Shown here piece by piece: positions 52,801 through 63,984 of a stretch of 64,000 nucleotides of DNA (positions within the stretch are counted from its first letter, which is position 1; every line of letters starts with the position of its first letter). The DNA lies in NCBI GenBank assembly GCA_030272585.1, contig BSYQ01000009.1:3472001-3536000 (forward strand). Direction: 5' to 3'. The notes beneath the pieces are model-generated. The model had not been told where the DNA came from. It made no database searches and worked only from the letters and a program-made list of their open reading frames with translations. Source of the stretch: Bryopsis sp. KO-2023. Lineage: Eukaryota > Chlorophyta > Ulvophyceae > Bryopsidales > Bryopsidaceae. The position numbers and the translations under genes were made by a program.

Positions 52801-55800
52801 TTTGTGAGCGAGGAGTTATGGGCTGGGTAGACCTAATGAAGTCTACTTTAAAGGACATAGTCCAAACTTCGAAGTGAAGTGTACATGCCAGGCAGGCCGT
52901 GTGCGGCGTGCGGCTGAAATGAGAATACATGCCAGGCAGATTGTGTACGGCGTGCGATTGATGTTTTGAGAAGGAACTGAATTTTTATTGTCGGTGATTT
53001 CGTGACGTGGAGAAAATCGTATATCGATAGGTAGGGATGTAGAATTGGAATATCTACATCTTGCCTATAACTAGAAGCTAGCTGGGGTTCTGAAATTGGC
53101 TAGAGCAATTTTCAGTGGATGCAGTAACATGTGAACTGCATCTGATATCACCTTTTCAGATTGATGAAGGAATGTAGTTGAGTCGAAGGAAAATACAATG
53201 ATCTTTTCTAGGAGTTGCAGAGTGTGAAGAGACCTCAGCTCTAGAGGAAAGAGGATCAGAGTATTGGTTTAGAGAAAAATATCTGATGCATTATGAGATT
53301 TATCTTTGTGAGGTTGGTATTTGATGCCACTTGAGTATGGCTGATTAAAAGAGGGCAGATACAACAACCTACATAAGAGTTTTCATTTCAGTTTTGCATA
53401 TGGAAATTGGTTTGGCAAATCAGTGGCAGAATTACAACATGTGAAAGGCTTGAAAATGAGAGATTTGGGCTCTATTTCAGACTGCAGATGGAGTTGCAGT
53501 TTTTGCTTGAAAGGAGGACTCTGATTTCTATTTTACAGGTCCATAGACTGGTTGTTGAGCTGAAAATTTTCTGAGGGAAATTCAGGGTTCCCTGTGAAAG
53601 ATATGGTTGTGTCAAACTGCATCAGAGATAGCAATTTTCAGTGACAGAAGTTGGTATTGTTGCAGTCACTTTTGGACTTAATTGGCAGTGACTGAAATCT
53701 GGAAAATGCTTTATTTTGATTCGATACATTAGATCTGGTTTGAGTTGCAGATTTTCAGGAGGTTAAGATTTTCAGGAGGTTAAGAACGAAAATCAGGAGT
53801 GGAGTGTATATTTCTGATTTCTTCGACTACATGGAGAAATAGTGAGAAATATAAAGCTCATAAGGAAAAGTAAAAAGATTTTCAGATTCTACGAAATACA
53901 AAGAGTTTCTGAGGATCTATCTCTGATTTGGTGTTTGAGTCAGTGGAAATCCGCAGAGGTAGAGAAGAAAAGAAAGGTTTTCTCGGATTTTCAGGCACGA
54001 TCCAGATTTTCAGATGAATTTCTTCTTGAGTTTGTTTGCAGTGGTTAGACATGAAGTATCATGAGTTGGCAGCTCTTTTATTTCATGACGATGTACTAGT
54101 AAACACAATGGGCTAGTGTTTGAACTTGATGCATGGATAGCATGGTGTCAAAGATCAGGAGCTGAAGGTTATGACATTCGATGGTCAGGTTCAGCTCTAC
54201 ATATGAAGAAACACAAGGGACTGTGAAAATTTTTGCAGGCAGATCTGGCAATGTTATGGGCAGTTGGTAAATTGCAGGTGCAGAACCTGTTAGCTGCAGG
54301 GATACTTTGCAGGGCTGCAAAATTTCTGTGTTTTCTTTATTTTCTATTCAGAAAGCCCTGATCTTTGGTGGCATCGTTGGTGTATATTTGTCCTCACACA
54401 AAGGAAAAGGTTGAGAAACAAAATATTTCAGAAGGGTTGAGAACTGAACATTTGGTTACAATCTGGGGCAGCAGATTTTTCTGACTTTGGCAGAGCACAT
54501 TCAGGCCTTCAGTTTTTTCAAGCTTGTTTTCTGAAGTAGTTTGTTCAGTTGTTTGGGGTTATTTTGGCTGCTCCGAACAGCTCAACTTTCTGTAGCTGGG
54601 ACAGTGATATGGTTTTGCATGGTTGCATGGTTTTGCTTGAGGACAAGCTCCATTTCAGATGGGGAGGAGGCCTCGGTTGAACCGATGCGTTTCGTTTTTG
54701 TTTTTCCAAAATTGCATTTATTTCAGTAGGTGTTGCAAAGAGACACATGTTTTCATCAAGGTTTCTAAGGAAAGGAAGAGGTTGTTAGTAGTACTCTTTC
54801 AGAGCTGATGGGAATTGATGGATAGTGTTTGCAATATCTTGGTGGTCAGTAAATATGTGTTTTCAGTTCTACTATTCTTGCAGAGTGGATTAGGCAACTA
54901 GGCATAGTTCACTACTTTGGGACGATGCAGAATTAAAACATTTGCAGTCTAGCAAGGGTGTTTCTGGTGGACTGAAATATTCTGGTACGTGACACATATT
55001 TTGCTGTGGATTTAGTTGGTTTGGAATTTACAGAAGTTTGCAGGACCATTGATTGAGTCAGTTGGATTGGTGCTCACTTGAGGTTACTGAATTTCAGAGG
55101 GTACATTGGTATGGATTCTTTCAGCACTCAGTTGTAGGATATTTATTTGAGCAGCAGAGTTCAAAAGAAAAAGGAAATGTCACTGAGTGAAGTCTTGCTG
55201 GTTGAAAGAAAGGGTTGATTTCATTAAGTCAGGATAGGCCAAGTGGAATTTCTGGGTTTTCATATATTCTGATTTGTATAGATTCAACATGGGAAACCGG
55301 GGAAGACGTAGAGGAATTCGGAAACAATTAATGCAATCAATTTGTAGGTACTCTGAGCATTCGTAACTCAGGAACAGAAGGGAGCATGCTTCAGGGAAAA
55401 ATTGAGGGGCAAGCTCACTTCTTCATTGAAGAACATCTGGAGACTTGTTGTTGCAAGATCCTATCGCTCGCTTTTCATTGCTATGCGGAAGGCTAACTTG
55501 GTGGAGACATGTGGCAGCTCACTATGCAGCAAGGAGCTTCAACTCTGAGGAGCTGCTGGAGTGACTGGTGATCTCTTGGTTTTCAAAAGGTTGGAAACTT
55601 CTTTTGGGAGACAGAACTTCAGTCATTCAACCTTCTTCTTTACTCCAAGACAGTTTGCATATTGTGAAAGTGGTATTTTGCTGAGTTGCAAATTTTGGCA
55701 GCAACAGTTTGTAGAGTTCTGGATTGTGGTAGTACCAGTTTGCAGGGTTGCAGACTGTGGCAATAGTTGCAGAGATAATTTGCAGACAGTGGTGGCAGTT

Positions 55801-56403
55801 TGCAGGTTTTCAATATGCAATTGTTGAGTTGGAAATTATGGGACACTATGAAGTTTCAGAAGTTTTGGTAGTTGCAAAATATTTGGTGTCTTTCTTTCAT
55901 CATTGGCAAATGATATTTCTGAATAGCAACATTCATATCGTAAAGAAGGCAGAAGGGTGAATTGCTGAGCCTCTAAAAGCTGCAGCAGATTTTTGTTATT
56001 TTTCTGTTAGATTTTCTGATAGTCGATATGAAAATCTATGGAGTTTACAGACTGCAGAAAGGAATTGAATTTTGTTCAGTAGCACATTACAATTCCGAAA
56101 GAGAAGTTCGTTCGGTTTTCTTGTTTGTGTTGTTGGGATTTTTCTGAGCAGTTTGCTAAGCAATTCAAAGGTATACATCAGAATGTTGAGAAAGAGGCTA
56201 TACTTTATTTTGCAATTTTTCGAAAAGATATTTTCAGTGGTCAGTCCTTCCAAAAGGTGTTTGGCAGTTGGCAAGATGGGATAGCAACTTTTCAAACTGA
56301 ACTTTGAGGCAGAAGTTTCTTTGGGTGTTTGAAATCCAAGGGACAAGGTTGTTATCGTTCTCTTAGGGCAGTAAGGGACTACTGCCAACTAGATGGGGAG
56401 GAA
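49811..56403 (+). other. Non-coding interior of element D
   Basis: About 6.6 kb. No frame exceeds about 130 codons and none has recognisable similarity. The plus strand is strikingly poor in C and rich in TTTTCAG, TTGCAG and GTGGCAG words, like degenerate interspersed short repeats. No RNA gene seen. This is the least explained large stretch of the window. Confidence 0.7.
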
Positions 56404-57052
56404 TGTAAGGATTCGGCAGAATCAAAGGAGATTCAGGCAGACCTGCAGGCTTGCAGACTGGCAGTGATTGGGCTGACAGATTAGGCTGCAGGTTGACTGC
56501 TATGATTCTGAAGAAGCAAGAATGGTTCAGGTCCTTTAGACCTGCAGACTGATAGACTGGTAGTCAGCAGATTGGTAGACTGACGAAGTGGCAGAGTAGT
56601 CGGGCGGACAGGTTGGCTGACGACAGACAGGTGCTGACAGCGCTGCAGAACGTGGGCTGCAGAGCTGGCAGGCAGGAAGTTCTAGAAGGTCTTAGGTGGC
56701 AGACTCAGAACCGCAGTACCCTGCAAGGTGTCTGAGGCTGCATGTCATGGAAGGGACTGAAAGGGACTTGGCAGTTTGATGGTCTGCAATACTGATGCAG
56801 ACTGATGTTATGGCTTAGGATCAGTTTGGATCAGGGTTGGCAGAAACGGTATAAGTTGTGGGGGCTTGGACATTCTTGTAACTTAACCTAACCTTAGTTT
56901 GGAACCTGATCTCGCCCTTGAACCTTGCTAGGTTCAAGTGTCTCTCCCATGGTCGTTCAATAGAACGGCAGTTCAGACTGGCAGACCGGCAGGGTCGCAG
57001 TCTTCAATGGACTTGAGTGGAAAAAGCGATCTGCAGGGGCAGAATCGTTACA
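56404..57052 (+). repeat. 3' LTR of element D
   Basis: 649-bp copy of 48000-48648, followed by the CCTGA duplication. Confidence 0.95.
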
Positions 57053-58046
57053 CCTGAGGTCTGGAGTTCCCCCTGTCTGTAGTCCTCTGTAAGATGATGG
57101 GGGTGGTGCCAGCTCTGTACTGTAGACTATAGGTAATTCCTGACTTTTTCTGGGGGCAGTTCCCCCACCTGTGACCTGGTGCTCCACAGTTCCAGCATTC
57201 CCCTAAGTTCAGATCTTTCTTCAATAGAGGACTGTAGTATCCCATTGTCCTAGCTCTTCCCATGTCCTGACTCCTTCCTCCCTTGTTCCCTGAAGCTCTT
57301 CCTTTAACTTTCTGCTGCCATTCTTGCAATCTTTCCTCTGGGGCTGGCAGGGCTGCATAAAGTTTGCCCATATGATTCTCCAGAACTTTTTGAACTTTGC
57401 TCATAACCTTATTCATAAGCTTTTCTTCTTTTGAGTCAGTAGTCTGTTCAGTAGTTTTTCTTGAGTCTGTGTCAGAATCTGAACTGTCTGGAGCTCCCCT
57501 TTTCCTATTCACTCCTAAGCCCTCCACTGACTTTGCAGCAGTCACCACTGCATCAAAGTCCTGGTGCTGGAAGGGTGCTATAGCATCCCTTATTTTTGGA
57601 GATATCCCCGCTTGGAAGATATGACGAAGATACTCGTCGTTTAACTGAATAGCCAAGGATGTATCTCCACGGGTTGCGGCCTGAATGTTCGTGATATCTT
57701 CGGCTAAGCCCCTAAGGGCGTCGGCGTAGTCTTCGACTGTTTCACTAGTTTTCTGGCGGCGTTTGTTCAGCTCGCTCATCAACTCATCGGTGGCCCCCAG
57801 CCATCTTTTCATGAACTTCTTTCGGAAGTTCTCCCAGCTCATATCTTCTGCAAGAGCGGCGGCCCAGCGAGCCGCCCCATCCGTGAGGTTCGCTTTAGCT
57901 CTGATAACTTTAAAACGAGCAGGCCAGCCCTGGGCTTCTGCCGTTGCTTCTACAGCTTTGAACCACTCCGCTGCTGGAGGTTTCTTTCCATCAAACTTTT
58001 CGAGCTTGGGAGCACGATACTTGTCGGTAGACGTTACTCCAACCAT
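57053..58046 (-). CDS. Element C gag ORF
   Basis: About 330 residues from the ATG at 58046. Gag-like capsid region (KLEKFDGKKPPAAEWFKAVE, WENFRKKFMKRWLGATDELM, VEDYADALRGLAEDI) and a zinc knuckle CWNCGAPGHRWGNC near the C-terminus. Its downstream end lies against element D. Confidence 0.9.
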
Positions 58047-58210
58047 GGTTCCTACAGTGTGTTACACTTGTGTTATTTTCTGGAGAGCTTTCTCTTAGAG
58101 AGAGGTGGTCACCAGGGTGATCAGTGAACAGTGTTGCACAGAACTTTTGTTGTGATGTTAGTGGGCCCATTTTCCTAACAAATCCGAAGCTCGTCGCCGC
58201 TCCGAAACCA

Positions 58211-59682
58211 AAAAGCGCACTCGGCGTAACTACTAACTTTCATTCGCGCAGCAATCGCGAATTGAGTCGCACCGAACTACTGCAGAGTCCGTCTACAGTA
58301 ACAGAGTCGGACTGCGCCAACCTTAAACGTCATCTCAAAAACTTGGTATCTAAACTGCAACGCGCTGAAACTATCGTCACCCAAGAAGTCGGCTAAGACC
58401 AGTCGCACTAACAAAACATTGCCATCCGAGAGTCACAGTCTCGAATCCCTCTAACAACGAAAGGCCTAAGACCAGGCACCTGAAAGTAAGACGAGTCGAA
58501 GTCAAAGGAGACACCCGCTAAGAGGGACTTGCTCCTGCGACCGAGACAGAAAGTGGAGTTCCCCGGAGGGTGGTCGCTAAGAGACCATGTCCTAAGGAGA
58601 CTCTGGAAACTAAGCTGGAGAAGGGAGAAACATAACAACAAACAAGAAAACACTCAGAGGAGAGGGCAGCTCCTCTGAGTGGAATAACTAAAACACAAGG
58701 AGTGGAAAAACTCCTAAGGGTAGGGCAGCACCTTCCCTTTCTGACTACTGAGACTAAAGCTATCCAGAAGCAACCTATTTTATCCTCAGCCACTCAGCTG
58801 ACATCCCTAACTTCTAATCACTTCCTATTATCAACATTCTCATCCAGAGATCAGAAAAATAGAGGAAATCTTCAGAGATTTCCTCTGAGTTCGTATTCAC
58901 ACACTATCACACACATATAATTTTGCAGAGAAATGTTTACAGAAAAGAGAAGGGATGAGGTATCCCACTTTGAAAGTGAACTGCATTATCCTTGAGTAAT
59001 CTGATCCTTAGCCAGAAGTACCTCGTTCGGTCAGAATTCCCGTTTAAGGTAAGTCGCGAAGCTTCCTTAAGTTCGTCCCGAGTAAGAAGTCCTTTCTTTA
59101 GATAGATATCCGAGGTAAGTAGTTCACGAGGTAAGTGCTGAGGTCTGAGTTATCCTAACAGACCTCGGCGCTATTTTTATACTCGCCGCCAGTTCGGGTG
59201 CTAGCGCACGTGTGTTGGCGGCGAGTTCGGCGTCGCAGCGAGGATCGCATAAGCGATCCGACTTACAGCTGCACCGATCGCCTTATGGGTCGTGTTTCGT
59301 AGGGGGTTGCTTTCGATGTGTTGTTTTCTATCGTGTTTTCGTTGGCCCCTTGTGTTCCCAGCCGCACTTTTCGTAGAAGTCATACCTCGGATGTCACAGA
59401 GTGACAGGGCCGATAGTAAGACTCCTAGTACTCTGCGCTAGCCATGGGTTGGCTTGCCAGCTATTCGATATCAACCAACGCATCAATATACAACTATTCC
59501 TACGTCATCGACCTCGTCGGGAGTTGAACCCAACGTGCGAACCACCAGGTCTCACATAGAGCAGCGCATAACACGACTGTTTATCAGTGTGAGTTGGTGA
59601 GTCTGTTCATCCGAATTATTATCGGAATAATCGTTACATTTCTTGGCAGTACATCTGCCAAGTTCTTTCTAGCCCCGTCACA
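58211..59682 (-). repeat. 5' LTR of element C
   Basis: About 1472 bp, near-identical to 39691-41173. The primer-binding-like site lies at 58199-58210. Confidence 0.93.
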
Positions 59683-59687
59683 TGGGC

Positions 59688-59991
59688 TGGTGAGGAAAAT
59701 CGTACGAGTTTTAAGCGTCCAATCCTACGCCCACCATCGCGAGAGGCCTTCACCTCACCAACGCCAAATGGCACTCCCTACCTCGCTGCGGACGCGGGGG
59801 GTGGCTATAAGAATACACGAAAGTCGTCGAACTCGGCCGATCGCAAAGTACATCGATAAGAAACTATCTGACGCGAAAATAATTAAAAAAAAAAACGCGC
59901 AGAAAAGTGTGGGTGTTTATTGCAAAAAGAGAGGGAGTGAACGAAAAGGAAGAAAGAGCGCGGTACTGGTGATTGATCGCCCAGCGAACGA
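59688..59991 (+). promoter_or_regulatory. Upstream region of the BTB-BACK gene
   Basis: About 300 bp between element C and the ATG. Before insertion this was continuous with sequence left of 39686. Any more distant promoter elements are now about 20 kb away or replaced by the LTR of C, whose transcription points away from the gene. Confidence 0.4.
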
Positions 59992-61568
59992 ATGTCCGGA
60001 GAAGTATATTGCCTCAGAAAATATGGCAACCCAGTTTACAGCGAGTTCTTGGGAGACCAGGGCTCGTTCTCCGATTTGGAGATCAGGGTGCGATCAGGGG
60101 GGAGGGATGCGAGCGACAACGACAGCGAGAGTTGCTGCTCGACGAGTTGGAGAAGCCACAAGCTGGTGCTGGCGTCCATGAGTCCAAAGCTCAAAGAGAT
60201 GGTCCCGAAGCGAGGGAATGTTTTGGAGCTGGAAGACGTCGACGGCGAAGCCTTCAAAGAGCTGGTGGAGTGCTTCTACAAAGGGGAGCTGAAGCTGGAT
60301 AACGAAAACGTCTGGCGGATACTTCGGGGTAGGAACAGAAATCGACCCTGTCGACCCGCGACGTGCTCAAAAAAGACAAGGCGCGCGAAAAGGAAACTTG
60401 TGTGATGGGGGTCAAGCTGTACAATACGGGGTTTGCATCGCAGATACTCTTTTGGTACACTTTTTTTCCTTAATTTTGGCGTTTTTGAACTCCCTGCCCT
60501 TTTCCCAAGGGGGGATGGTGGGTTGAGGAAATCTATCTCGGGTTCCCCTTAAATTTGTCGTTCTGCCCTTCGCGAGTGTGGTCTGTATTGGTATTCTGTA
60601 TTGGTGTCGCAGTGAGTCAAGCGTTCGGCATCGATTCGGCGACGCAGCTGTGCGAGGAGTATATTTCCGAGCACTGCGACCACAGAAATGCGCTGGCTTG
60701 GTACATCAACGCCCGAGACACCCACCTCAACCAAGACATCACCGATCAGATGCTGGAAAAAGCCCAGCGTTCCTTCAACGTTCTGCGGAAATCTCAATCC
60801 TTCAGGGACGCGCTGGGCATCGAGCTGTGGGAGGTGCTGATTTCCGATCGATTGGTCGTGCCTTCGGAACGCGTGCTGCTGGAGTCCATCTTGGAGTGGG
60901 TGTCGATCGACCCAGAGGAGCGGCTCGAGTGTTTCTACAAGCTGCTGAGCACGGTTCGATGCCAATTGATGACGTCCGAAGACGTCAAGTATTTCACGAA
61001 GGGACGCCATCCGTACACGGAGTTCGCGGAAAAAGTGGCAGAGTACGTGGGGACGAGAGCGAGATCCAGCGTGGAGAACCCAAGGGTGCCTCTGTTTCAC
61101 AGGGGGGTGATGAAAGACGTCCCGCTGTCCATGGTTTACGAAGTGGGGTGGAAGTTGGCGTACGCTGCACCCTATCGAGATCCGACCAGCGTGGAAACGC
61201 TCGAAGCACTCAAAGGCGATTGCCTCCTGGTCGCCGCCGCCAGGAAAGGGGAAAGCAAACTGGCGATCGCGGCGTGCGGCCCGAGGGATGCGGTGCTGAA
61301 ACGAACGGAGAACCACGACACGCATCAAGTGGGGGACGTCTTTTGGTACTTCAATGTCAATAAAGCCTTTGGGTTCTCCTCTTTGCCAAGAGTTGCGTTG
61401 AATCTGTGCGACACATGCAACGTGGAAGCTGAGGACAGGATGAGTTGGCACGTGCACGAAATGGAGGGTGCCCAGAGCGAATCGGGAGGGTTTCGGGCTG
61501 GCGCCGAGACTCACCTGACCGACTCGACGTCCTGGGTGAAATTGGTGTTTACTCTTGATGAAAAATAG
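59992..61568 (+). CDS. BTB-BACK domain protein
   Basis: Exons 59992-60328 and 60613-61568, joined in phase, 430 residues. Residues ~1-115 form a BTB/POZ domain: FSDLEIRVRSGG, WRSHKLVLASMSPKLKEMV, LELEDVDGEAFKELVECFYK and ENVWRIL, then ATQLCEEYISEHC. A BACK domain follows to ~residue 270 (ARDTHLNQDITDQMLEKAQR, LLESILEWVSIDPEERLECF). The C-terminal ~150 residues (VYEVGWKLAYAAPYRDPTSV, CLLVAAARKGESKLAIAACG, VFWYFNVNKAFGFSS) look like a beta-sandwich that I cannot name. It resembles the C-terminal regions of protist and algal BTB proteins rather than Kelch repeats. BTB-BACK proteins usually act as substrate adaptors for CUL3 ubiquitin ligases, the ligase class that the COP9 signalosome regulates. 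The role here is inferred from domains only. Confidence 0.87.
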
Positions 61569-62806
61569 TTTTTAAGGGAGGGATTTAGACGCTTTAGTCG
61601 TAGCTAATTTGTTCTGTAGCCATGACGGCCAATCCTTGGTAGAATCAGCGATTTTTTCAATCCTGAATAACAGGTAGTCCCTGTGGGGAAACGAAAAGCA
61701 GAAAACTGAACTGGCTCGGGAATAATGGGCGGGGTGGCGGGGTGTGTCTGTTCGTCTGGCGGATTTGTTTTTCGAGAACTGTGAGACAGGGGGCCAGTGT
61801 TTGATTGTATGGATTCCATGTACAGTGGGTTGGGCAGTTGTGCTAGATTTACGACAAGAATCGTGAATTTAGATAGATGTGTGCATTTGATTATTATTCC
61901 TTTACTCCATTTTTTACCTTTCATCCGCCTTCATTTTGACAATAACGCACTGGAAGGAATCTGTGAGCGAACTTCCGTTGGCATCGCCAGAATGGGCTGA
62001 GTCTGTTTGTATGGTTGGCAGCTGATTGGGCTGTGTTGTTTCGGTTATTGTGGGATGAAAGGAAGGATGAGTCCTTTGTGGATTGTAAATTTTCTTGTGG
62101 TGGATATCTGGATTCTCAACGATTTGTGCATGTGTGCTTGGTGGAATGCATCCTCTTGGGATTTGGTGGTTTTATTTTGAACTATTGTTATTTTTGAAAG
62201 AAGGCAAAACTGCAAAAGACCATAACTTCCTACAGAAAGTTGGATTCGACATATTTCTTTATCCTTACATATCAGATTCTACCACCACCTTGACTGGGAA
62301 AAGATATGACCCAAGATCTGCATCTAAAGAATTCACACCCTGCTTAAGCTTGGTTACTTTTTATAGTGCAAGAATGTGAATTCAATAGGCCTTAGATAAC
62401 ACTTAGCACAGCGTTAAGATTGGTAGTTTCATGCGTTCGGTTCACTGCACAAATGAGCAATAGGCCCCACTGCTTTGACAAACACAAACCAGAAGATGTC
62501 AGAATTTCTTGCTAATTAAAGCAAAAATAATGATGTAACAGCTCTTCAACCTGAAGCAGAGGTCATGGAAGACACAAAAAACTCACAAAAGACTTGTTTG
62601 ATATATACAGCGAAATGGATCGAATAAAACTGACTAATGTACCTATGTGGTGAAACCAGGACTATGAAATATTCCTTGAAAAATGAAAACAATATCCCCC
62701 ACTTTGGGGTCTACGATGAACCGCACACATTTACCCATTGCAGCTCATTGTTTTCTAATCTTTTTTCCCTGCATAGCGTCTTTATATATGTACATATTTT
62801 TGACAA
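61569..62806. other. Intergenic region between convergent BTB and methyltransferase genes
   Basis: About 1.2 kb holding both 3' UTRs. Short frames on both strands show no recognisable similarity. No repeats or RNA genes seen. Confidence 0.45.
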
Positions 62807-63958
62807 TCAGCTGTCTGCTTTTATTGCTTCAAAAAAATAGTTGGCTGCCGAATCGGTTGTTTTCTCATCCTTGTTTTCAATCTCTTGCCCAGAACGTGTC
62901 CAGGGACCGGTGTTGGAAAAACCCACTTCGAACTCCATCGCCAGCTCTTTGTAGACTTTTACAGTTGTTTGGAAACCAAACTCTGCGAAGTAAGCTTTGG
63001 GGTCCTCCATGGATGAGCATGAGGGGGCTGCCCCCAAACCTGCCCAGAGTTTGTTGAAACCATCGAAACCTTCAAAGGTGAAAAAACGTGGCCCAAGGAC
63101 ATCCCCACAAATAACGCTGCCAGGGGTGCAGAGTGTAGCGATCTGCAATGTAGAGTTCACACGACATGCTTGGTACAACCCCTGAAACAAACCTGGCGAT
63201 ATGAATCCATTTTAAAACCTAATGGATGTCATTGGCATGCATCAAAATGCTGAAATTTTGTGTTACTTTGAAATAGCAAAATGGATGGGATGTGTTGTTT
63301 TGGCCTTGAGGCTTTTTGTGTTTGGAGGGGTTACGCGACAACAGACATTGTGGAGCGCGTGCATTCTTATTGAGCGATCAACCTGTGAAACAAATTTTTT
63401 GCACTCCTCCTCCGTCAAGTACATCAGAAGCCCCTCCATGGTCCACACTGACGGCTCCGAGGGGTCGAACCCCGCCGCCACCAACGCCTCCGCCCACCCA
63501 TCCTTCGCCAGATCGACTTCGAGACTCCGTAAATCGCATGTGGGTTGTGCCTGTGCCTCAGCGAAAATCTTGCTTCTGAATTTCATCACATCTGGCAAGT
63601 CCATTTCGAACACCACAACGTCGTTGGGGAAGCGTATGCGGTAAGGCCTTCCATCCCCGCCCACGGCCGCGATCACGACTTGACGGATTTTCGATCTTTC
63701 TCTGGAAGTCGCTCGGTTCACGACACCATCCAGGAAACAGGTCCGTGCAGTGATAATGTTAGCTAAAGCCTGCTGCGACACGGAGTACTCCTCCGCAACC
63801 AAGCGCAGCAGCTCCGTGCCTGTCTCGCTGGCGAACTGTCTCGCCCACGGCTCCGAAAACTTTCGAGTTTCTTGAGGTTTGTCAGACTCCACCGCTCGAC
63901 ACGCAGCGATAAACTGAGCGGTTTTGCCCAACGCATGGTCGTGCAAGGAAATAACCAT
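62807..63958 (-). CDS. SAM-dependent methyltransferase, LCM / TIGR00027-like
   Basis: Exons 63958-63383 and 63142-62807, joined in phase, 303 residues. The family contains leucine carboxyl methyltransferases and many bacterial and algal methyltransferases of unknown substrate. Matching features: an early conserved block (SQQALANIITARTCFLDGVV), a SAM-loop region RQVVIAAVGGDGRPYRIRFP in place of the usual GAGLDTRAYRL, the acidic VVFEMDLPDV, and EGLLMYLTEEECKKF. Exon 2 begins IATLCTPGSVICGDV and ends with a Lys/Asp-rich tail. The start MVISLHDHALGKTAQFIAA follows a purine repeat near the window edge. No targeting signal is seen, so a cytosolic location is likely. Confidence 0.85.
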
Positions 63959-63962
63959 AGTT

Positions 63963-63984
63963 GGAGAGAGAGAGAGAGAGAGAG
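63963..63984. repeat. GA microsatellite upstream of the methyltransferase
   Basis: About ten GA units just 5' of the start codon (CT-repeat in the sense strand of the gene), so probably in its 5' UTR. Confidence 0.9.

Larger units (their letters stand above)
48000..57052 (+). mobile_element. LARD-like non-autonomous LTR element D, nested in C
   Basis: 9.05 kb with 649-bp LTRs (48000-48648, 56404-57052) that look identical by eye, and the exact 5-bp duplication CCTGA (47995-47999, 57053-57057). The primer-binding-like TGGTTTCGGAGC is at 48650-48661. A purine-rich GATGGGGAGGAA precedes the right LTR. The 7.75-kb interior holds no gag or pol similarity in any frame, which makes it a large retrotransposon derivative moved by proteins supplied in trans. 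It inserted into element C in the opposite orientation, between its gag and protease frames, and is the youngest layer of the nest. Confidence 0.93.
39691..59682 (-). mobile_element. LTR retrotransposon C, Ty3/Gypsy type, 20-kb composite with nested element D
   Basis: LTRs of about 1.48 kb (39691-41173, 58211-59682) nearly identical by eye. The exact 5-bp duplication TGGGC lies at 39686-39690 and 59683-59687. The LTR outer ends form TGTGACG...CGTCACA. The primer-binding-like TGGTTTCGGAGC (minus strand) is at 58199-58210. Minus-strand order: gag with a CCHC knuckle, [element D], protease, RT-RNase H, extra ORF, integrase, extra ORF. Without D it would be about 10.9 kb. It is a recent insertion, interrupted by D. 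Frames are divided, so I cannot say how many breaks are real and how many are family style. Confidence 0.93.

Noticed and set aside
60549-61514. 321-codon minus-strand frame opposite the BTB-BACK gene
   Set aside because: Shadow of the GC-rich BTB-BACK exon. The plus-strand frame has clear BTB and BACK motifs.
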